This document shows, piece by piece, positions 8,092 through 18,585 of a stretch of DNA of 64,000 bases (position 1 is its first letter; each line of letters starts with the position of its first letter). The stretch covers positions 2,439,231-2,503,230 of the forward strand of contig NZ_CP037422.1 in the NCBI RefSeq assembly GCF_007748175.1, given 5' to 3'. Under the pieces are notes generated by a model. It was not told where the DNA came from and made no database searches. It saw only the letters and a program-made list of their open reading frames with translations. The stretch is from Gimesia aquarii (GTDB lineage: Bacteria > Planctomycetota > Planctomycetia > Planctomycetales > Planctomycetaceae). The translations under genes were made by a program, and so were the position numbers.

Positions 8092-10551
8092 ATGACTGAT
8101 CAATCCTATGAAAAGCTGGGCGCATTCTATCTAGGTCGAGAACATGATCTGGAAAACGATACAACCAAAGACGATTTGGTATTGTACGACAGCAAAGATC
8201 TGACCACACATGCGGTTTGTGTCGGTATGACCGGCAGCGGCAAGACTGGGCTCTGTTTATCATTGCTGGAAGAAGCCGCCATCGATGATATTCCCGTCAT
8301 CGCCATCGACCCCAAAGGAGATCTGGGAAACCTGTTGCTTACCTTTCCCGATTTGAAACCGGCTGACTTTCGCCCCTGGGTTGAAGAAAGTGAAGCCGTC
8401 CGCAAAGGAAAAACTCCCGACGAATTCGCGCGTTGGACTGCCGAACTCTGGAAACAAGGCCTTGCCGACTGGCAGCAGGATGCCTCCCGCATCGAACGTC
8501 TGCGGTCTGCCGTCGATATGGCCATCTATACGCCCGGCAGTAATGCCGGTTTGCCAATTTCTGTTCTAAAATCATTTGATGCCCCCAGCGAGGCTGTGTT
8601 GAATGATAGTGATGCGTTCCGAGATCGCATCATGTCGGCAGTCTCTGGTTTACTGGCTTTATTGAAAATTGATGCCGATCCCATTAATAGCCGTGAACAC
8701 ATTCTACTCTCGAATATTCTCAGCAATGCCTGGAAAGAAAAACGTAACGTCTCCGTTGCCAGTCTGATTCAGGAAATTCAGGCCCCCCCTTTCGAAAAGA
8801 TTGGCTTTCTGGACTTGGACACGTTTTATCCTTCCAAAGATCGCATGAAACTCTCGATGCAACTGAACAATCTGCTCGCCTCTCCGGGATTTGAAGCCTG
8901 GATGCAGGGAGACGCATTGAATGTAGAACGTCTGTTAATGACAAAACAAGGTAAGCCACGCATCTCCGTGCTTTCGATTGCACATCTTTCCGAATCAGAA
9001 CGCATGTTTTTTGTGACGGTTCTCCTCAATGAAGTACTCGCCTGGGTGCGCAGTCAATCGGGCACATCGAGTTTGCGTGCCATCCTGTATATGGACGAGG
9101 TCTACGGTTACTTTCCTCCCACTGCCAACCCACCCTCCAAAACACCAATGTTGACTTTGTTAAAACAGGCCCGTGCCTTTGGATTGGGAGTGGTCCTCTC
9201 CACACAAAACCCGGTCGATCTGGATTACAAAGGCCTTTCGAACACAGGCACCTGGTTTATAGGTCGTCTGCAAACCGAACGCGACAAAGCTCGCGTATTG
9301 GACGGATTGGAAAGCGCTTCAGGCACCGCAGGCAGTCAATTTGATCGTCAGCAAATGGAATCGATTTTATCTGATCTGGGAAGCCGGGTCTTCCTGTTAC
9401 ACAACGTACATGAAGACGCTCCCGTCATATTCCACACGAGATGGGCACTCTCCTATCTGCGCGGCCCGTTGACACGCAACCAGATTAAAACACTGATGGA
9501 ACCCCGCAAGATCGCAACCGCTGAAGCAAGAGCCAATACTAGTGCTACTGCACCAACCATTGCTGCCACGCCGGAAAGCGATCCGAGCCAGCCTCCGCCG
9601 ATTCCTGCTGAAATCAAACAACGCATCTTTACCCCGTCGACCATGTTGACCAAAGGAAGTCGCCTCGTTTATCGACCGGGAATTATTGGTGTGGCAAAGC
9701 TACGCTATGCCGACGCCAAATCGAAAGTCGATCTCTGGCAAGATGTCGCGATGCTGGCTGCGATCACGGGCGACCTGCCGGAATCACTTTGGGATGAGGC
9801 AACTCTGATTCCTCCCGGCAATCTGGAATACGACGACGAAACCGCAAAACAGGCCCAGTTCGCTGAAGTTGCCAGCGAGATGACAAAACCCGCACAGTAT
9901 CGTACATGGAGTAAGAAGCTGAAGACCTGGCTCTATCAGGAACATCCACTCAAGCTGTGGTTTAGCGCCAGCCCAAAACTGTATTCCGAACCAAACGAAG
10001 ATGAAGCGTCATTTCGTGCACGACTCAAACAACTGATGCGTGAAAAACGCGATTTACAAATTGAGAAATTGCGCACCAAATATGCATCCAAATTCGAAAC
10101 CATCAAAAACCGAATCCGAACGGCTGAGGAACGCGTGGCACGAGAAGAAGCACAATATAGTGACAAAAAAATGAGTACGTTTCTTTCAATTGGAACCACC
10201 ATTTTCGGAGCCCTCATGGGTAGAAAGATCGCCAGTGCCACGAATGTTCGGAAAGCCTCCACAGCCGCCCGAAATATGGGAAGAGCGGCCAAAGAACATG
10301 GCGATATCGGACGCGCCAAAGAAGCATTGGAAGTACAACAACAAAAATACGCCGACCTCGAAGAAACATTTCAGCAGGAATTAGATGAGCTGGAAGAACC
10401 CATTCATCCTGAAGATTTCGAGATCGAAGAATATCCCGTCCGCCCACGCAAGTCCGACTTAATGGTGAACGAAGTCTCGTTTATCTGGCTTCCCTGGTCC
10501 GTCGATGCTACGGGAATCAGCCAACCACTTTATCGATTGGATGAAGAGTAG
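8092..10551 (+). CDS. HerA/DUF853-like ATP-binding protein
   Basis: An 819-aa P-loop ATPase. The Walker A motif GMTGSGKTG is at residues 45-53, the Walker B region [13 protein letters not shown] around residue 331, and a sensor-like STQNP shortly after. This is the arrangement of HerA/FtsK-like hexameric DNA motors with a DUF87/DUF853-type core. Residues about 620-770 are strongly charged and probably coiled coil ([19 protein letters not shown] and following), with a short Gly/Ala hydrophobic patch inside ([12 protein letters not shown]). No NurA-type nuclease is adjacent, so a DNA-end-resection role is not supported by context. The gene appears monocistronic and has no close defence-gene neighbour. 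Confidence 0.85.
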   Translation: MTDQSYEKLGAFYLGREHDLENDTTKDDLVLYDSKDLTTHAVCVGMTGSGKTGLCLSLLEEAAIDDIPVIAIDPKGDLGNLLLTFPDLKPADFRPWVEESEAVRKGKTPDEFARWTAELWKQGLADWQQDASRIERLRSAVDMAIYTPGSNAGLPISVLKSFDAPSEAVLNDSDAFRDRIMSAVSGLLALLKIDADPINSREHILLSNILSNAWKEKRNVSVASLIQEIQAPPFEKIGFLDLDTFYPSKDRMKLSMQLNNLLASPGFEAWMQGDALNVERLLMTKQGKPRISVLSIAHLSESERMFFVTVLLNEVLAWVRSQSGTSSLRAILYMDEVYGYFPPTANPPSKTPMLTLLKQARAFGLGVVLSTQNPVDLDYKGLSNTGTWFIGRLQTERDKARVLDGLESASGTAGSQFDRQQMESILSDLGSRVFLLHNVHEDAPVIFHTRWALSYLRGPLTRNQIKTLMEPRKIATAEARANTSATAPTIAATPESDPSQPPPIPAEIKQRIFTPSTMLTKGSRLVYRPGIIGVAKLRYADAKSKVDLWQDVAMLAAITGDLPESLWDEATLIPPGNLEYDDETAKQAQFAEVASEMTKPAQYRTWSKKLKTWLYQEHPLKLWFSASPKLYSEPNEDEASFRARLKQLMREKRDLQIEKLRTKYASKFETIKNRIRTAEERVAREEAQYSDKKMSTFLSIGTTIFGALMGRKIASATNVRKASTAARNMGRAAKEHGDIGRAKEALEVQQQKYADLEETFQQELDELEEPIHPEDFEIEEYPVRPRKSDLMVNEVSFIWLPWSVDATGISQPLYRLDEE

Positions 10552-10685
10552 AGTCTATGTTAGCATAATTCGAAATTCGCGTTGTTACAATCACATACAA
10601 ACTGAATGGGCCTAAATACAATTCGGGCCGAGCATAGCGAGCAGGAGATCGCAATTTCAGACTACGATTCAGCGCAATTGGGTGG

Positions 10686-10707
10686 CACTGTCGGCTTGCC
10701 GACAGTG
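10686..10707. repeat. Palindromic hairpin repeat, copy 1 (CACTGTCGGC)
   Basis: Perfect 10-bp stem (CACTGTCGGC / GCCGACAGTG) with a TT loop. A second copy with a 9-bp stem lies 200 bases downstream. Confidence 0.8.
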
Positions 10708-10753
10708 AAAATGTATTATGCTCGTATTAGCCTGTACCCAAGTTTGTTGTAGC

Positions 10754-10822
10754 GTCTCCAGGGTCATTTGGATCGAGTATAAGAGGCTGAAGCTGCTATG
10801 GTTATATTGAACGCGATCTAGT
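10754..10822. repeat. Dispersed intergenic repeat, member C
   Basis: Shares GTCTCCAGG, CGAGTATAA and a 34-bp gapless block (GAAGC... CGCG.TCTAG, 10789-10822) with 30420-30492; the 34-bp block is also found at 16714-16747. There is a 4-base length difference in the left part relative to 30420-30492. Confidence 0.6.
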
Positions 10823-10885
10823 TGTTTTCTAAGAACAAACAGAGCATTTGTAAGCTGCCTTACTTGGTACTAGTCAACTGAAATG

Positions 10886-10908
10886 CACTGTCGGACAAGC
10901 CGACAGTG
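10886..10908. repeat. Palindromic hairpin repeat, copy 2
   Basis: CACTGTCGG / CCGACAGTG, 9-bp stem and 5-base loop. Same arms as the copy at 10686-10707, different loop. Confidence 0.75.
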
Positions 10909-11070
10909 ACACCCGACGATTGGATGAAGAGTAAAATCTGCGAGAGGATTTCGCTTTCACATCATCACGGAATACAACCCTGTCATCGTTTTTCAAATCG
11001 ATATGATCAGTCTCTTGCAACAAAATCACAATGTTGGGTATTGACTAGTTTGAGGCATGAGTGACCCCAG

Positions 11071-11096
11071 GTAGGGGCGAACCCATGTGTTCGCCC
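11071..11096 (+). repeat. REP-like element, forward copy
   Basis: A 26-base element beginning GTAGGGGCGAACCCATGTGT. Its reverse-complement relative is at 11184-11209; most differing positions are substitutions that keep the internal pairing. Confidence 0.65.
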
Positions 11097-11183
11097 GCTG
11101 TGATCCAGCGTCCAAATCTTAAAAACAAAGTACAAATAGACTCCCAATCATTGATCATTTTACAACAACTCATCAACAAACTC

Positions 11184-11209
11184 GGTCGGACACATGGGTC
11201 CGACCCTAC
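11184..11209 (-). repeat. REP-like element, inverted copy
   Basis: Read on the minus strand it begins GTAGGGTCGGACCCATGTGT, matching the forward copy at 11071-11096 with a few changes. The pair brackets 87 bases and could form a large stem. Confidence 0.65.
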
Positions 11210-11254
11210 AAGAATCGTGCTTCTTTAAATGTTTTTGGTTCCGGACACCTGGTT

Positions 11255-14179
11255 TTATTTCACAACGAAGTTCACCATTCTACCCGGCACGACGATGGTC
11301 TTAACAACCGTTTTCCCTTCCAAGAACCGTACTACGGTTTCGTCTTGTTCGGCCGCCTGTTGCATGGTTGCTTGATCCGCATCAACGGCAACTGAAATCT
11401 TCGCGCGTAATTTTCCGTTGACCTGTACTGGAATTTCGACAACTGATTCCTGCAATAACGATTCATCATAGTTCGGCCACGGCTGATAAGCCAATGAATC
11501 AGTATGACCGAGAACACTCCAGAGTTCTTCCGCGATATGCGGTGCAAACGGTGAAAGAATTAAAACGAAGTCAGACAAGACGGCCTTGGAACGCACCTTC
11601 TCCTGTCCCATTGCATTCGTGAATTCCATCATACGACTGATGGCCGTGTTGAACGACAATTTCTGAATGTCTTCCGTGACCGCTTTGATCGTTTTATGCA
11701 AAATACGAAGCTGGTCTTCGGAAGGTTCATCATCGGAAACGACATCAGTTAAAGTGACAGCTTCCGCGCGTTCTTCTACCATCAATCGCCAGACACGCCC
11801 GAGGAAACGAGAGACGCCATCCACGCCGCTCATGCTCCAGGGCTTTGTCGCTTCTAAAGGCCCCATAAACATTTCATACATACGTAATGCATCGGCACCA
11901 TACTGCTCGACAACAAAATCAGGGTTGATCACATTCCCGCGTGACTTCGACATCTTATAAGCGCGGCTGCTCACATAAATCGTAGGGTCTTCGACCAGTG
12001 TGAAATCTTCTCCTTGCTTTTGCACCTGATCGGACTGTAACTTCACGGCTGTAATCGGATTTTTAGTTGTTTTCTCAATCCACTTGGTTTCAGACTCATC
12101 TGATTCTTCAACAGCCTTTGAAGAAATCCAGCTACCATCGGTTCTCTGGAAACCGGTCAATTCAACATCGCCTAAAATCATGCCCTGGTTGACCAACTTT
12201 TGGAATGGTTCCGCGCAGGTCACGTGACCACGATCGAATAAAACCTGATGCCAGAATCGCGCATAAAGTAAATGCAAGACTGCGTGCTCGCCACCACCAA
12301 TATAGAGATCGACGGGTAACCAGTTCTTTTCATTTTCCGGATCGACAAAGTGCTCATTGTTTTTGGGGTCGGCAAACCGCAAATAATACCAGCAAGAGCC
12401 CGCCCATTGAGGCATGCTGTTCACTTCACGCAATAATCGGGTCCCATCGGAGTCGGTTTTAAATAACCACTCATCCGGTGCCGCGGAAAGCGGAGGATCC
12501 GGAGTTCCTGCCGGCTTGTACTCTTTCAATTCGGGTAACTCGACAGGCAAGCTCTCTTCTGGATCGGGACGCATTAAACCGGTGATCTTTCCCTCGGCGT
12601 CGAGTTCGTGCCAGATGGGAAAGGGTTCGCCCCAGAAATGCTGTCGACTGAAGAGCCAATCGCGCAAACGATAGTTTACAGCTCCTTTTCCAAGCCCCTG
12701 CTCAACAAGATTGGCGGTAATTTTCTTTTTGAATTCGGCGGTCTTCATACCGTCAAATTCTCCAGAATGAATGGCCGTTCCCAAACCGGAAAACGGAGTC
12801 CGTTTTGCTCCCTCGATTTCTGCTTCTAAAGCCGACTCTTCTTTCGAAGGTTCATAGCCGGCGGGGGGTTCCACTACAGGAATAATGGGTAAATTAAATT
12901 CGACGGCAAATTCCCAGTCACGCAAATCATGTGCAGGGACCGCCATGATGGCACCGGTGCCGTAGCTGATCAAAACGTAATCGGCGATCCAAACCGGAAT
13001 TTGTGCACCATTCACTGGATTCACCGCATAGCTTCCCGTAAAAACACCCGTTTTTTCCTTAGCCAAATCTGTTCGATCAAGGTCGCTTTTGAGTGCTGCC
13101 TGATGGCGATAGGTTTCCACCGCTTGTTTCTGATCAGCCGTCGTCAAGCGGTCAACAAATGGATGTTCCGGCGCCAACACCATATAAGTGGCACCATATA
13201 ATGTGTCGGGACGCGTTGTATAAATCCGTAAGACATCCGCATCAGGCTCTTCCGGAAATCCTGTTTCTCCGCGCGAAGCGTTCCAGATTTTGAAAGCCTG
13301 TTCCAAAGAATCACTTTCGTGTTCGGCACCGACAAAGAAATCAACTTCCGCGCCTTCACTACGACCGATCCAGTTTTTTTGCAACGACTTGATCGATTCA
13401 GACCAATCGAGCCCTTCTAAACCGTCGATCAACCGATCTCCATATTTGGTGATCCGCAGCATCCACTGACGTAAGGGAATTCGTTCGACGGGATGGCCAC
13501 CCCGTTCGCTTTTGCCATCGATGATTTCCTCGTTTGCCAAAACCGTTCCCAAAGCAGGACACCAGTTAACTGGCGCCTCATGCTGATAAGCCAGTCGATG
13601 ACGGTTTTGATAATGGCGGATCGCGTCCTCGCCGGCCGACTTCACCTTCTCAGGGATGGGCAACTCGCTAATCGGTTTCGCGCGACCGACACGTTTTTTA
13701 CCATCCGGACCTGTCCACTCACACTCACTATCAAACCAGGACTCGAACAATTGGAGAAAGATCCACTGGGTCCAGCGGAAGTAATCAGGATCTGTCGTGG
13801 AAAATTCGCGGCTCCAGTCATAACTAAAACCCAACATTTTCAACTGACGACGAAACGTATCGATGTTCTTTTGAGTGGTGACACGAGGGTTCGTGCCTGT
13901 TTTAATAGCATGCTGTTCGGCGGGTAAGCCAAAGGCGTCCCAGCCCATAGGATGTAAAACCTGCTTGCCTTGCATACGGGCATGACGGCAGACAATATCC
14001 GTTGCCGTATATCCCTCCGGATGCCCTACGTGTAAGCCATCACCAGACGGGTAGGGAAACATATCAAGCACGTAGAGCTTATCTTTGCCTTCAACAAAAT
14101 CTCCGACCTTGAATGTTTCCTTTTGATCCCAATATTCCTGCCATTTGGTTTCGATCCGCTTGGCGTCATAACGAGGCAT
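11255..14179 (-). CDS. leuS: Leucyl-tRNA synthetase
   Basis: Charges tRNA-Leu in the cytoplasm. The protein has 974 aa, somewhat longer than the E. coli enzyme. The class I signature is HVGHPEG at residues 50-56, and KMSKS is intact near residue 738 ([14 protein letters not shown]). The editing domain lies between ([20 protein letters not shown], and the [20 protein letters not shown] region with its conserved Asp). The C-terminus ends with the usual [11 protein letters not shown] segment. ATG 14179 is preceded by GGAAG. The enzyme's substrate tRNA-Leu(GAG) is encoded at 45278. Confidence 0.97.
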   Translation of the reverse strand: MPRYDAKRIETKWQEYWDQKETFKVGDFVEGKDKLYVLDMFPYPSGDGLHVGHPEGYTATDIVCRHARMQGKQVLHPMGWDAFGLPAEQHAIKTGTNPRVTTQKNIDTFRRQLKMLGFSYDWSREFSTTDPDYFRWTQWIFLQLFESWFDSECEWTGPDGKKRVGRAKPISELPIPEKVKSAGEDAIRHYQNRHRLAYQHEAPVNWCPALGTVLANEEIIDGKSERGGHPVERIPLRQWMLRITKYGDRLIDGLEGLDWSESIKSLQKNWIGRSEGAEVDFFVGAEHESDSLEQAFKIWNASRGETGFPEEPDADVLRIYTTRPDTLYGATYMVLAPEHPFVDRLTTADQKQAVETYRHQAALKSDLDRTDLAKEKTGVFTGSYAVNPVNGAQIPVWIADYVLISYGTGAIMAVPAHDLRDWEFAVEFNLPIIPVVEPPAGYEPSKEESALEAEIEGAKRTPFSGLGTAIHSGEFDGMKTAEFKKKITANLVEQGLGKGAVNYRLRDWLFSRQHFWGEPFPIWHELDAEGKITGLMRPDPEESLPVELPELKEYKPAGTPDPPLSAAPDEWLFKTDSDGTRLLREVNSMPQWAGSCWYYLRFADPKNNEHFVDPENEKNWLPVDLYIGGGEHAVLHLLYARFWHQVLFDRGHVTCAEPFQKLVNQGMILGDVELTGFQRTDGSWISSKAVEESDESETKWIEKTTKNPITAVKLQSDQVQKQGEDFTLVEDPTIYVSSRAYKMSKSRGNVINPDFVVEQYGADALRMYEMFMGPLEATKPWSMSGVDGVSRFLGRVWRLMVEERAEAVTLTDVVSDDEPSEDQLRILHKTIKAVTEDIQKLSFNTAISRMMEFTNAMGQEKVRSKAVLSDFVLILSPFAPHIAEELWSVLGHTDSLAYQPWPNYDESLLQESVVEIPVQVNGKLRAKISVAVDADQATMQQAAEQDETVVRFLEGKTVVKTIVVPGRMVNFVVK

Positions 14180-14481
14180 TGTGTCCGGTCTTCCTATTTT
14201 GTGATGGGCATCATGGCCCGGTCTAAGTTTGGTTTAAAACGTGACAGGGCGATTTCCCTGGTCGCATATCGTAGCAAACAAACAGGTACACTGTCAGTGA
14301 TATCTACAGTAATAGAGTAAGTTTAGCCATCCTTGGAAACTTTGCAATTCTGCCTGTTTTTCAGATCGAGGGTTTCTTTACGGTCCGACATTTGTCAAAA
14401 TGAACGAGCTGATTTTCCAGACATAGTCACTACTTAAATAAGTCCGTACATTTTATTAGCCCCACTCCTGGAGTAAACATA
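14180..14481. other. Divergent intergenic region leuS / TIM-barrel gene
   Basis: About 300 bases that must contain both divergent promoters. I see no unambiguous promoter or structured leader such as a T-box. Confidence 0.45.
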
Positions 14482-15447
14482 ATGGCAGTTGATTTGCAAA
14501 CTCAGATCGAGCAAGAAACCAGTAGACGTCACTTTTTGAAAAGCTCTTCCCTTTTGGGATTCGGAGCACTGACTGCAGGCTCACTGATTTCAGACACACA
14601 ATTGTCAGCGGGAGTTCAGAAGAAAGCTGCTCCAGAAAAAAACAAACTGAGTCTGGCCGCCTATTCATTCCATCGTTATATGAAACAAAGCTGGCCCAAG
14701 CCACGACCGAAGAAAACCCCAGTGACGATGAACATCATGGATTTTGTTCGCTACTGCGGGGAACTGAAACTCGATGGTTGCGAATTGACCAGCTACTATT
14801 TTCCAAATCCTGTCAGCAATGATTATCTCAGGCAGACAAAAGACTTGGCCGGTTCACTGGGGCTGGAAGTCTCTGGCACTGCAATCGGCAACGATTTCTG
14901 TCTTCCCAAAGGTGCAGCCCGTGATGCCCAACTCAAAATGACACGTCAGTGGATCGACTATTCGGCCGCTCTCGGGGCTCCCGTCATCCGAATTTTTGCA
15001 GGCCGCGTTCCCAAAGGAGGCAATGAGGCCGAGGCGATCAAAATGTGTCAGAAAGGCATTAATGAATCCCTCAAATATGCTGAGCAAAAAGGAGTGAGTC
15101 TGGCACTCGAAAATCATGGAGGGATTACTTCTACGCCTGAGCAGATGATGAGAATCATTGATGGTGTCAACAAGGCACCTAATTTTGGAATTAATTTTGA
15201 TAGTGGAAATTTCCGAACAGAAGATCCTTACGCTGATCTTAAAAAAATCGCTCCATTGGCAATTAATGCTCAGATCAAAGTGGAAATGGGAATGCGCGGC
15301 AAAGAGGTTCCCGCCGATATTCCACGTATTATTAAAATTTTAAAAGATGCGCACTATAAGAATTTTATTGTGCTAGAATACGAAGCAAAAGAAGAACCCA
15401 AAGAAGCGATCCCTGGTTACATCAACGAACTGCGTAAACTGGTTTAA
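14482..15447 (+). CDS. Tat-exported sugar phosphate isomerase/epimerase-like TIM-barrel protein
   Basis: A 321-aa protein. The N-terminus carries a twin-arginine motif (TSRRHFLKSSSLLGFGA) followed by a hydrophobic stretch, so export through Tat is likely. The mature part has the AP-endonuclease-2 / xylose-isomerase-like TIM barrel, with LGAPVIRIFAGRVPKGG, SLALENHGGITSTPEQ, NFGINFDSGNF and FIVLEYEAKEEP supplying the expected Glu, His and Asp metal ligands. Such exported proteins are numerous in Planctomycetes and are often tied to carbohydrate or polyol breakdown. The substrate is unknown. A TGGAGTAA stretch precedes the ATG. A small membrane-protein gene follows after 43 bases and may be co-transcribed. 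Confidence 0.87.
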   Translation: MAVDLQTQIEQETSRRHFLKSSSLLGFGALTAGSLISDTQLSAGVQKKAAPEKNKLSLAAYSFHRYMKQSWPKPRPKKTPVTMNIMDFVRYCGELKLDGCELTSYYFPNPVSNDYLRQTKDLAGSLGLEVSGTAIGNDFCLPKGAARDAQLKMTRQWIDYSAALGAPVIRIFAGRVPKGGNEAEAIKMCQKGINESLKYAEQKGVSLALENHGGITSTPEQMMRIIDGVNKAPNFGINFDSGNFRTEDPYADLKKIAPLAINAQIKVEMGMRGKEVPADIPRIIKILKDAHYKNFIVLEYEAKEEPKEAIPGYINELRKLV

Positions 15448-15490
15448 TTGTAAATTAACGTTACCTTTTTTGTTCTAGTGAGCTTTGATC

Positions 15491-15871
15491 ATGGAAGAAA
15501 CTCATTCTGAACCTCCCGAAGAAAAAAACAAGGGGCCTATCTGGACTCATCAGCTACCGTTGGAGCGTGAAACCTGTATCTTCATCCTGGTGAATGCGCT
15601 GGATGTCTTCATGACTTATATCCTGCTGGTGACAGGTAATTTCAGAGAGTCAAACCAGATCGCGAACTTCTTTCTCGCCAGTTGGGGAATCAAAGGAATG
15701 GTCTATTTTAAATTTGGACTGGTTGCGGTCGTGACGATAATTGCACAAATCGTTGCTAGGAAAAAGTTCAACACAGGACGCAACTTATTGAACTTCGGCT
15801 CGTTGGTTGTAGCGGGAGTTGTGATCTATAGTGTCGCGCTCTTTATTCGGTCGGGGTACCTGTTTGGCTAA
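15491..15871 (+). CDS. Small membrane protein, DUF5658-like
   Basis: A 126-aa protein with a charged N-terminus (EETHSEPPEEKNKGP) and three predicted membrane segments: LNALDVFMTYILLVTG-type, YFKFGLVAVVTIIAQIVA and LVVAGVVIYSVALFIRSGYL. The ALDVFMTY and FRESNQIANFFL pattern recalls the DUF5658 family; that is a tentative match from memory. ATG 15491 is preferred over the TTG two codons earlier. Function unknown. It lies 43 bases after the TIM-barrel gene on the same strand. Confidence 0.7.
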   Translation: MEETHSEPPEEKNKGPIWTHQLPLERETCIFILVNALDVFMTYILLVTGNFRESNQIANFFLASWGIKGMVYFKFGLVAVVTIIAQIVARKKFNTGRNLLNFGSLVVAGVVIYSVALFIRSGYLFG

Positions 15872-15894
15872 TGAGTCTGCCCCTTCTCTACCGA

Positions 15895-16626
15895 TCAGTC
15901 CCTCTGGTCGCTAGCCAGGCGAATCAGTCCGGCAAATAAAATCGCCGCCGTTTCAATTCGTAATATCCCCTTACTCAACTTGATCGGCTTTGCGCCTTGT
16001 TCCAATGCCGAGTCGAGCTCTTCAGGAGAAAAACCTCCTTCTGGCCCAATCAGTAATACCAAAGCGCCGGACGAAGCGTTTGTTGAAATCGTGTTCAAAA
16101 CATCGAGCCCTGTTCCCTGTGGATCCGCAACAAACATCTGACACTCAGAGCGAGAGGTTTCTTCTAAAAAATCATCCCACTTCTGCACGGCCGCCAATTC
16201 CATCATGCGGGTTTGACCTGACTGCTTCGCTGCCGCGACGATCGTCTGTTGTAATTTTTTCAAACGGTTCTCGCCTGGATCAACACTACTACGTTCGGTA
16301 ATCAGGGGCACCAACTTACTGACACCTAACTCCGCTGCCTTCTCAACCAACCAGCGAAAGCGATCTCCTTTCGGGACTGCAGTGGCTAAAATCAAGGGAA
16401 CCTGTGTCTCAACAGGGGTTTCGCGTCGCCCGCTCACCTTAATTTCGATGATTTTGCGAGAGGTTTTTGTAATGACACCCTCTGCTTCAGCTCCCGTTCC
16501 GTTAAATACCAGCACGGAATCACCGATCTGCAGCCGTAAGACGTGAAGCCCGTGATGTGCTTCGCCACCTTCCAAAAGCAACTGATCGGGGTCCAAAGAA
16601 CCTTCAAAATAAAATCGGTGTGGCAT
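15895..16626 (-). CDS. rsmE: 16S rRNA (uracil-1498-N3)-methyltransferase
   Basis: A 243-aa SPOUT methyltransferase that methylates U1498 of 16S rRNA using SAM. The N-terminal PUA-like part (HRFYFEGSLDPDQLLLEGGEAHHGLHVLR) is followed by the SPOUT domain with ATAVPKGDRFRWLVEKAAELGV, LLIGPEGGFSPEELDSA, and LSKGILRIETAAI, which form the knotted SAM site. The size is typical. It converges on the small membrane-protein gene with 23 bases between. Confidence 0.95.
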   Translation of the reverse strand: MPHRFYFEGSLDPDQLLLEGGEAHHGLHVLRLQIGDSVLVFNGTGAEAEGVITKTSRKIIEIKVSGRRETPVETQVPLILATAVPKGDRFRWLVEKAAELGVSKLVPLITERSSVDPGENRLKKLQQTIVAAAKQSGQTRMMELAAVQKWDDFLEETSRSECQMFVADPQGTGLDVLNTISTNASSGALVLLIGPEGGFSPEELDSALEQGAKPIKLSKGILRIETAAILFAGLIRLASDQRD

Positions 16627-16713
16627 AAATGCTCTCGGAATGGGTTCAACCAGACTGAATCCAGGTTAATTGCAACGTCTGCAAGTCTATTTGCACCAAG
16701 AAAAAATCGTGTT

Positions 16714-16747
16714 GAAGCCGCTCTAGTTAAATGGGACGCGCTCTAGA
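16714..16747. repeat. Dispersed intergenic repeat, member A (34-bp core)
   Basis: A gapless 34-base block, starting GAAGCC and ending CTCTAGA, shared with 30459-30492 and 10789-10822. About 25 of 34 positions match one or both of the other copies. Confidence 0.6.
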
Positions 16748-16828
16748 AAAACTTTAAGCTCTTTAAAATACGTAAGTTGGACAAACATAGAATAGCCAGG
16801 CGGTGCTCAGTCATGCCGATGGTATTGA

Positions 16829-17839
16829 ATGACCGATTTTAACAATCAGGGAAACTTCACACTCAGAGCAGGCTATTCATCTAGCCCTCTGAACATGGCG
16901 TCTCTTTCATTGGATGGTATCTCGATCCCTGTAGGTTCTGCAAGGAAAAGAGAATCTGGACAGATCGATTCTCACCCAAAATTCAACAGGTCAAAAAATA
17001 TTATGTATTGCGATTTCTGGAATTTCACACAAGCTCCCTTCAATCAACGACTAGATCTCGAATATTTTTTCGAAAGCGAACTCCACGAAGAGGCACTCGC
17101 GCGACTTTTATTTGTCGCTGAAGAACAAAAAAAAGGCGCTGTCTTTACAGGTCCTTCGGGTACAGGCAAAACACTCACTTTGAAAGTACTCCAGTATTTA
17201 TTGAAACGCAGCCCGCATCGCTGTGAATACATTGATCTCCTTGGCTTAACAGAAGAGGAATTTCTATGGCAGGTCTGTGCTCAGTTACGTCTCGGGCCAG
17301 CTCACACAACCGCGCTGCCTCAACTCTGGCGATCCCTGGCCGATTATCTCACTGGTCTCCAATTGACTCAAAGCCGCGTCATCTTGCTCCTGGATCATGT
17401 GGATAAAAGTCATGCTGAGTGTCTCAAGTCGATTGAACGTTTACTGTATTCCGGAAACCAGCAGTACCCTTCGTTATCCATTGTGACGACCTTTGAAAAT
17501 TTGAACTCCGGACAGGCATCCAACGTATCTCATTTATCAGATCTCGCCATCGAACTCGCGCCATTCGACCTGGAAATGACCCAAAACTATATCGTTCATC
17601 GTCTGAGTCAATCAGGTTGTTCAAAGTCTGTATTTACTGATGACGCATTCGAAGAAATTCAGAAAACGACAGCAGGAACGCCACAAAAAATCAATCAGAT
17701 TTGTGATCTGGCACTCCTGGCAGGATATGAGCAAAGTCTGGAACATATAGACTCAGATGTGATCAAAAGTGCAAACCTTGAAATAAAAGGTGCTCCTACA
17801 TCCACAAACCGCATTTCCGAAGTCATGCAAGGTGTATAG
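16829..17839 (+). CDS. ExeA/MshM-like AAA ATPase
   Basis: A 336-aa AAA protein. The segment MYCDFWNFTQAPFNQRLDLEYFFES (residues 59 on) matches the usual start of the ExeA/GspA family, in which the next part is a Walker A loop (GPSGTGKTLTLKVLQYLL, about residue 108). A Walker B-like RVILLLDHVDKS and the sensor STIVTT-type strand follow. The C-terminal lid ends with TAGTPQKINQICDLALLAGY. Because the family N-terminus coincides with ATG 17003, the true start may be there, giving 278 aa; the extra 58 residues from ATG 16829 look low in conservation. Family members power secretin or pilus assembly or act in transposition; no such neighbour is visible. Confidence 0.8.
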   Translation: MTDFNNQGNFTLRAGYSSSPLNMASLSLDGISIPVGSARKRESGQIDSHPKFNRSKNIMYCDFWNFTQAPFNQRLDLEYFFESELHEEALARLLFVAEEQKKGAVFTGPSGTGKTLTLKVLQYLLKRSPHRCEYIDLLGLTEEEFLWQVCAQLRLGPAHTTALPQLWRSLADYLTGLQLTQSRVILLLDHVDKSHAECLKSIERLLYSGNQQYPSLSIVTTFENLNSGQASNVSHLSDLAIELAPFDLEMTQNYIVHRLSQSGCSKSVFTDDAFEEIQKTTAGTPQKINQICDLALLAGYEQSLEHIDSDVIKSANLEIKGAPTSTNRISEVMQGV

Positions 17840-17889
17840 AATAGAGTGTTACTCACAGTCACTCCCCTCACCTTAGAAGACGATACGAA

Positions 17890-18585
17890 ATGCACATATG
17901 CTTGTTTGATATTGATGGAACATTGATCGATACCGGTGGAGCCGGCCAACGCTCGATCTTGCATATGCTGGAAGAAGAGTTTCAGGTCTCCGCTCCCGTT
18001 GAAGGGATTCCCACCGCAGGCAGAACCGATCATGCCATCATGACGGATCTGTTCAAGTATTTTGAGATTCCCAATACCAGCGAGAATCGAAAACGATTTG
18101 AAACAGGATATCTGAATCTGCTTGCAGAAAAACTAAAAGAGAAACAAGGCCGTGTGCTGCCAGGAATCAAATCCATCCTGGAAGCGCTCTCCCAACACGC
18201 ACATGTCGACCTGGGTCTGCTTACTGGCAATTTTGAACATGGAGCTCGTCAAAAGCTGGAACACTACGATCTGGACCACTTTTTTGAGTTTGGTGCCTAT
18301 GGTGATCATCATTCAGACCGAAACGACGTCGCTCATGTAGCATTGAACCAGATTCAAGAACGTCATGCTCCGGAATTACTCGAAGCCGCTTCGATTTGGG
18401 TCATCGGAGATACTCCCAGCGATATCCACTGTGCCCGCGCAATTGGGGCGAATGTCATCGCTGTCGCCACGGGCGTTTATTCTCTGGAGGAACTCAGAGA
18501 TTGCGAGCCGGACTACCTGTTTGCCCATCTTGAAGAGATCGAACCCGTTCTCTCGCTCTTCCCTCCACCAGAAAACAAAAACTAA
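17890..18585 (+). CDS. HAD-superfamily phosphatase, phosphoglycolate phosphatase-like
   Basis: A 231-aa haloacid dehalogenase-type hydrolase. Motif I is at the very start (CLFDIDGTLIDTGG, with the nucleophile Asp). Motif II is LGLLTGNF, and motif IV is IWVIGDTPSDIHCARAIG, including the metal-binding Asp residues. The helical cap between them is of the beta-phosphoglucomutase / Gph type. The substrate is not determined. It sits 50 bases after the ExeA-like gene on the same strand and overlaps the stop of the convergent YedK gene by 4 bases. Confidence 0.87.
   Translation: MHICLFDIDGTLIDTGGAGQRSILHMLEEEFQVSAPVEGIPTAGRTDHAIMTDLFKYFEIPNTSENRKRFETGYLNLLAEKLKEKQGRVLPGIKSILEALSQHAHVDLGLLTGNFEHGARQKLEHYDLDHFFEFGAYGDHHSDRNDVAHVALNQIQERHAPELLEAASIWVIGDTPSDIHCARAIGANVIAVATGVYSLEELRDCEPDYLFAHLEEIEPVLSLFPPPENKN

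Larger units (their letters stand above)
10552..11254. other. Repeat-rich intergenic region between the ATPase and leuS
   Basis: About 700 bases with no coding potential, lying between the converging 3' ends of the ATPase gene and leuS. It contains two copies of a CACTGTCGG hairpin, an inverted pair of 26-bp elements and one member of a dispersed repeat; these are listed separately. Confidence 0.7.

Noticed and set aside
8092-10551. HerA-type defence or DNA-repair system
   Set aside because: The ATPase is clear, but no nuclease, Sir2-like or other defence partner is adjacent; the neighbours are housekeeping genes.
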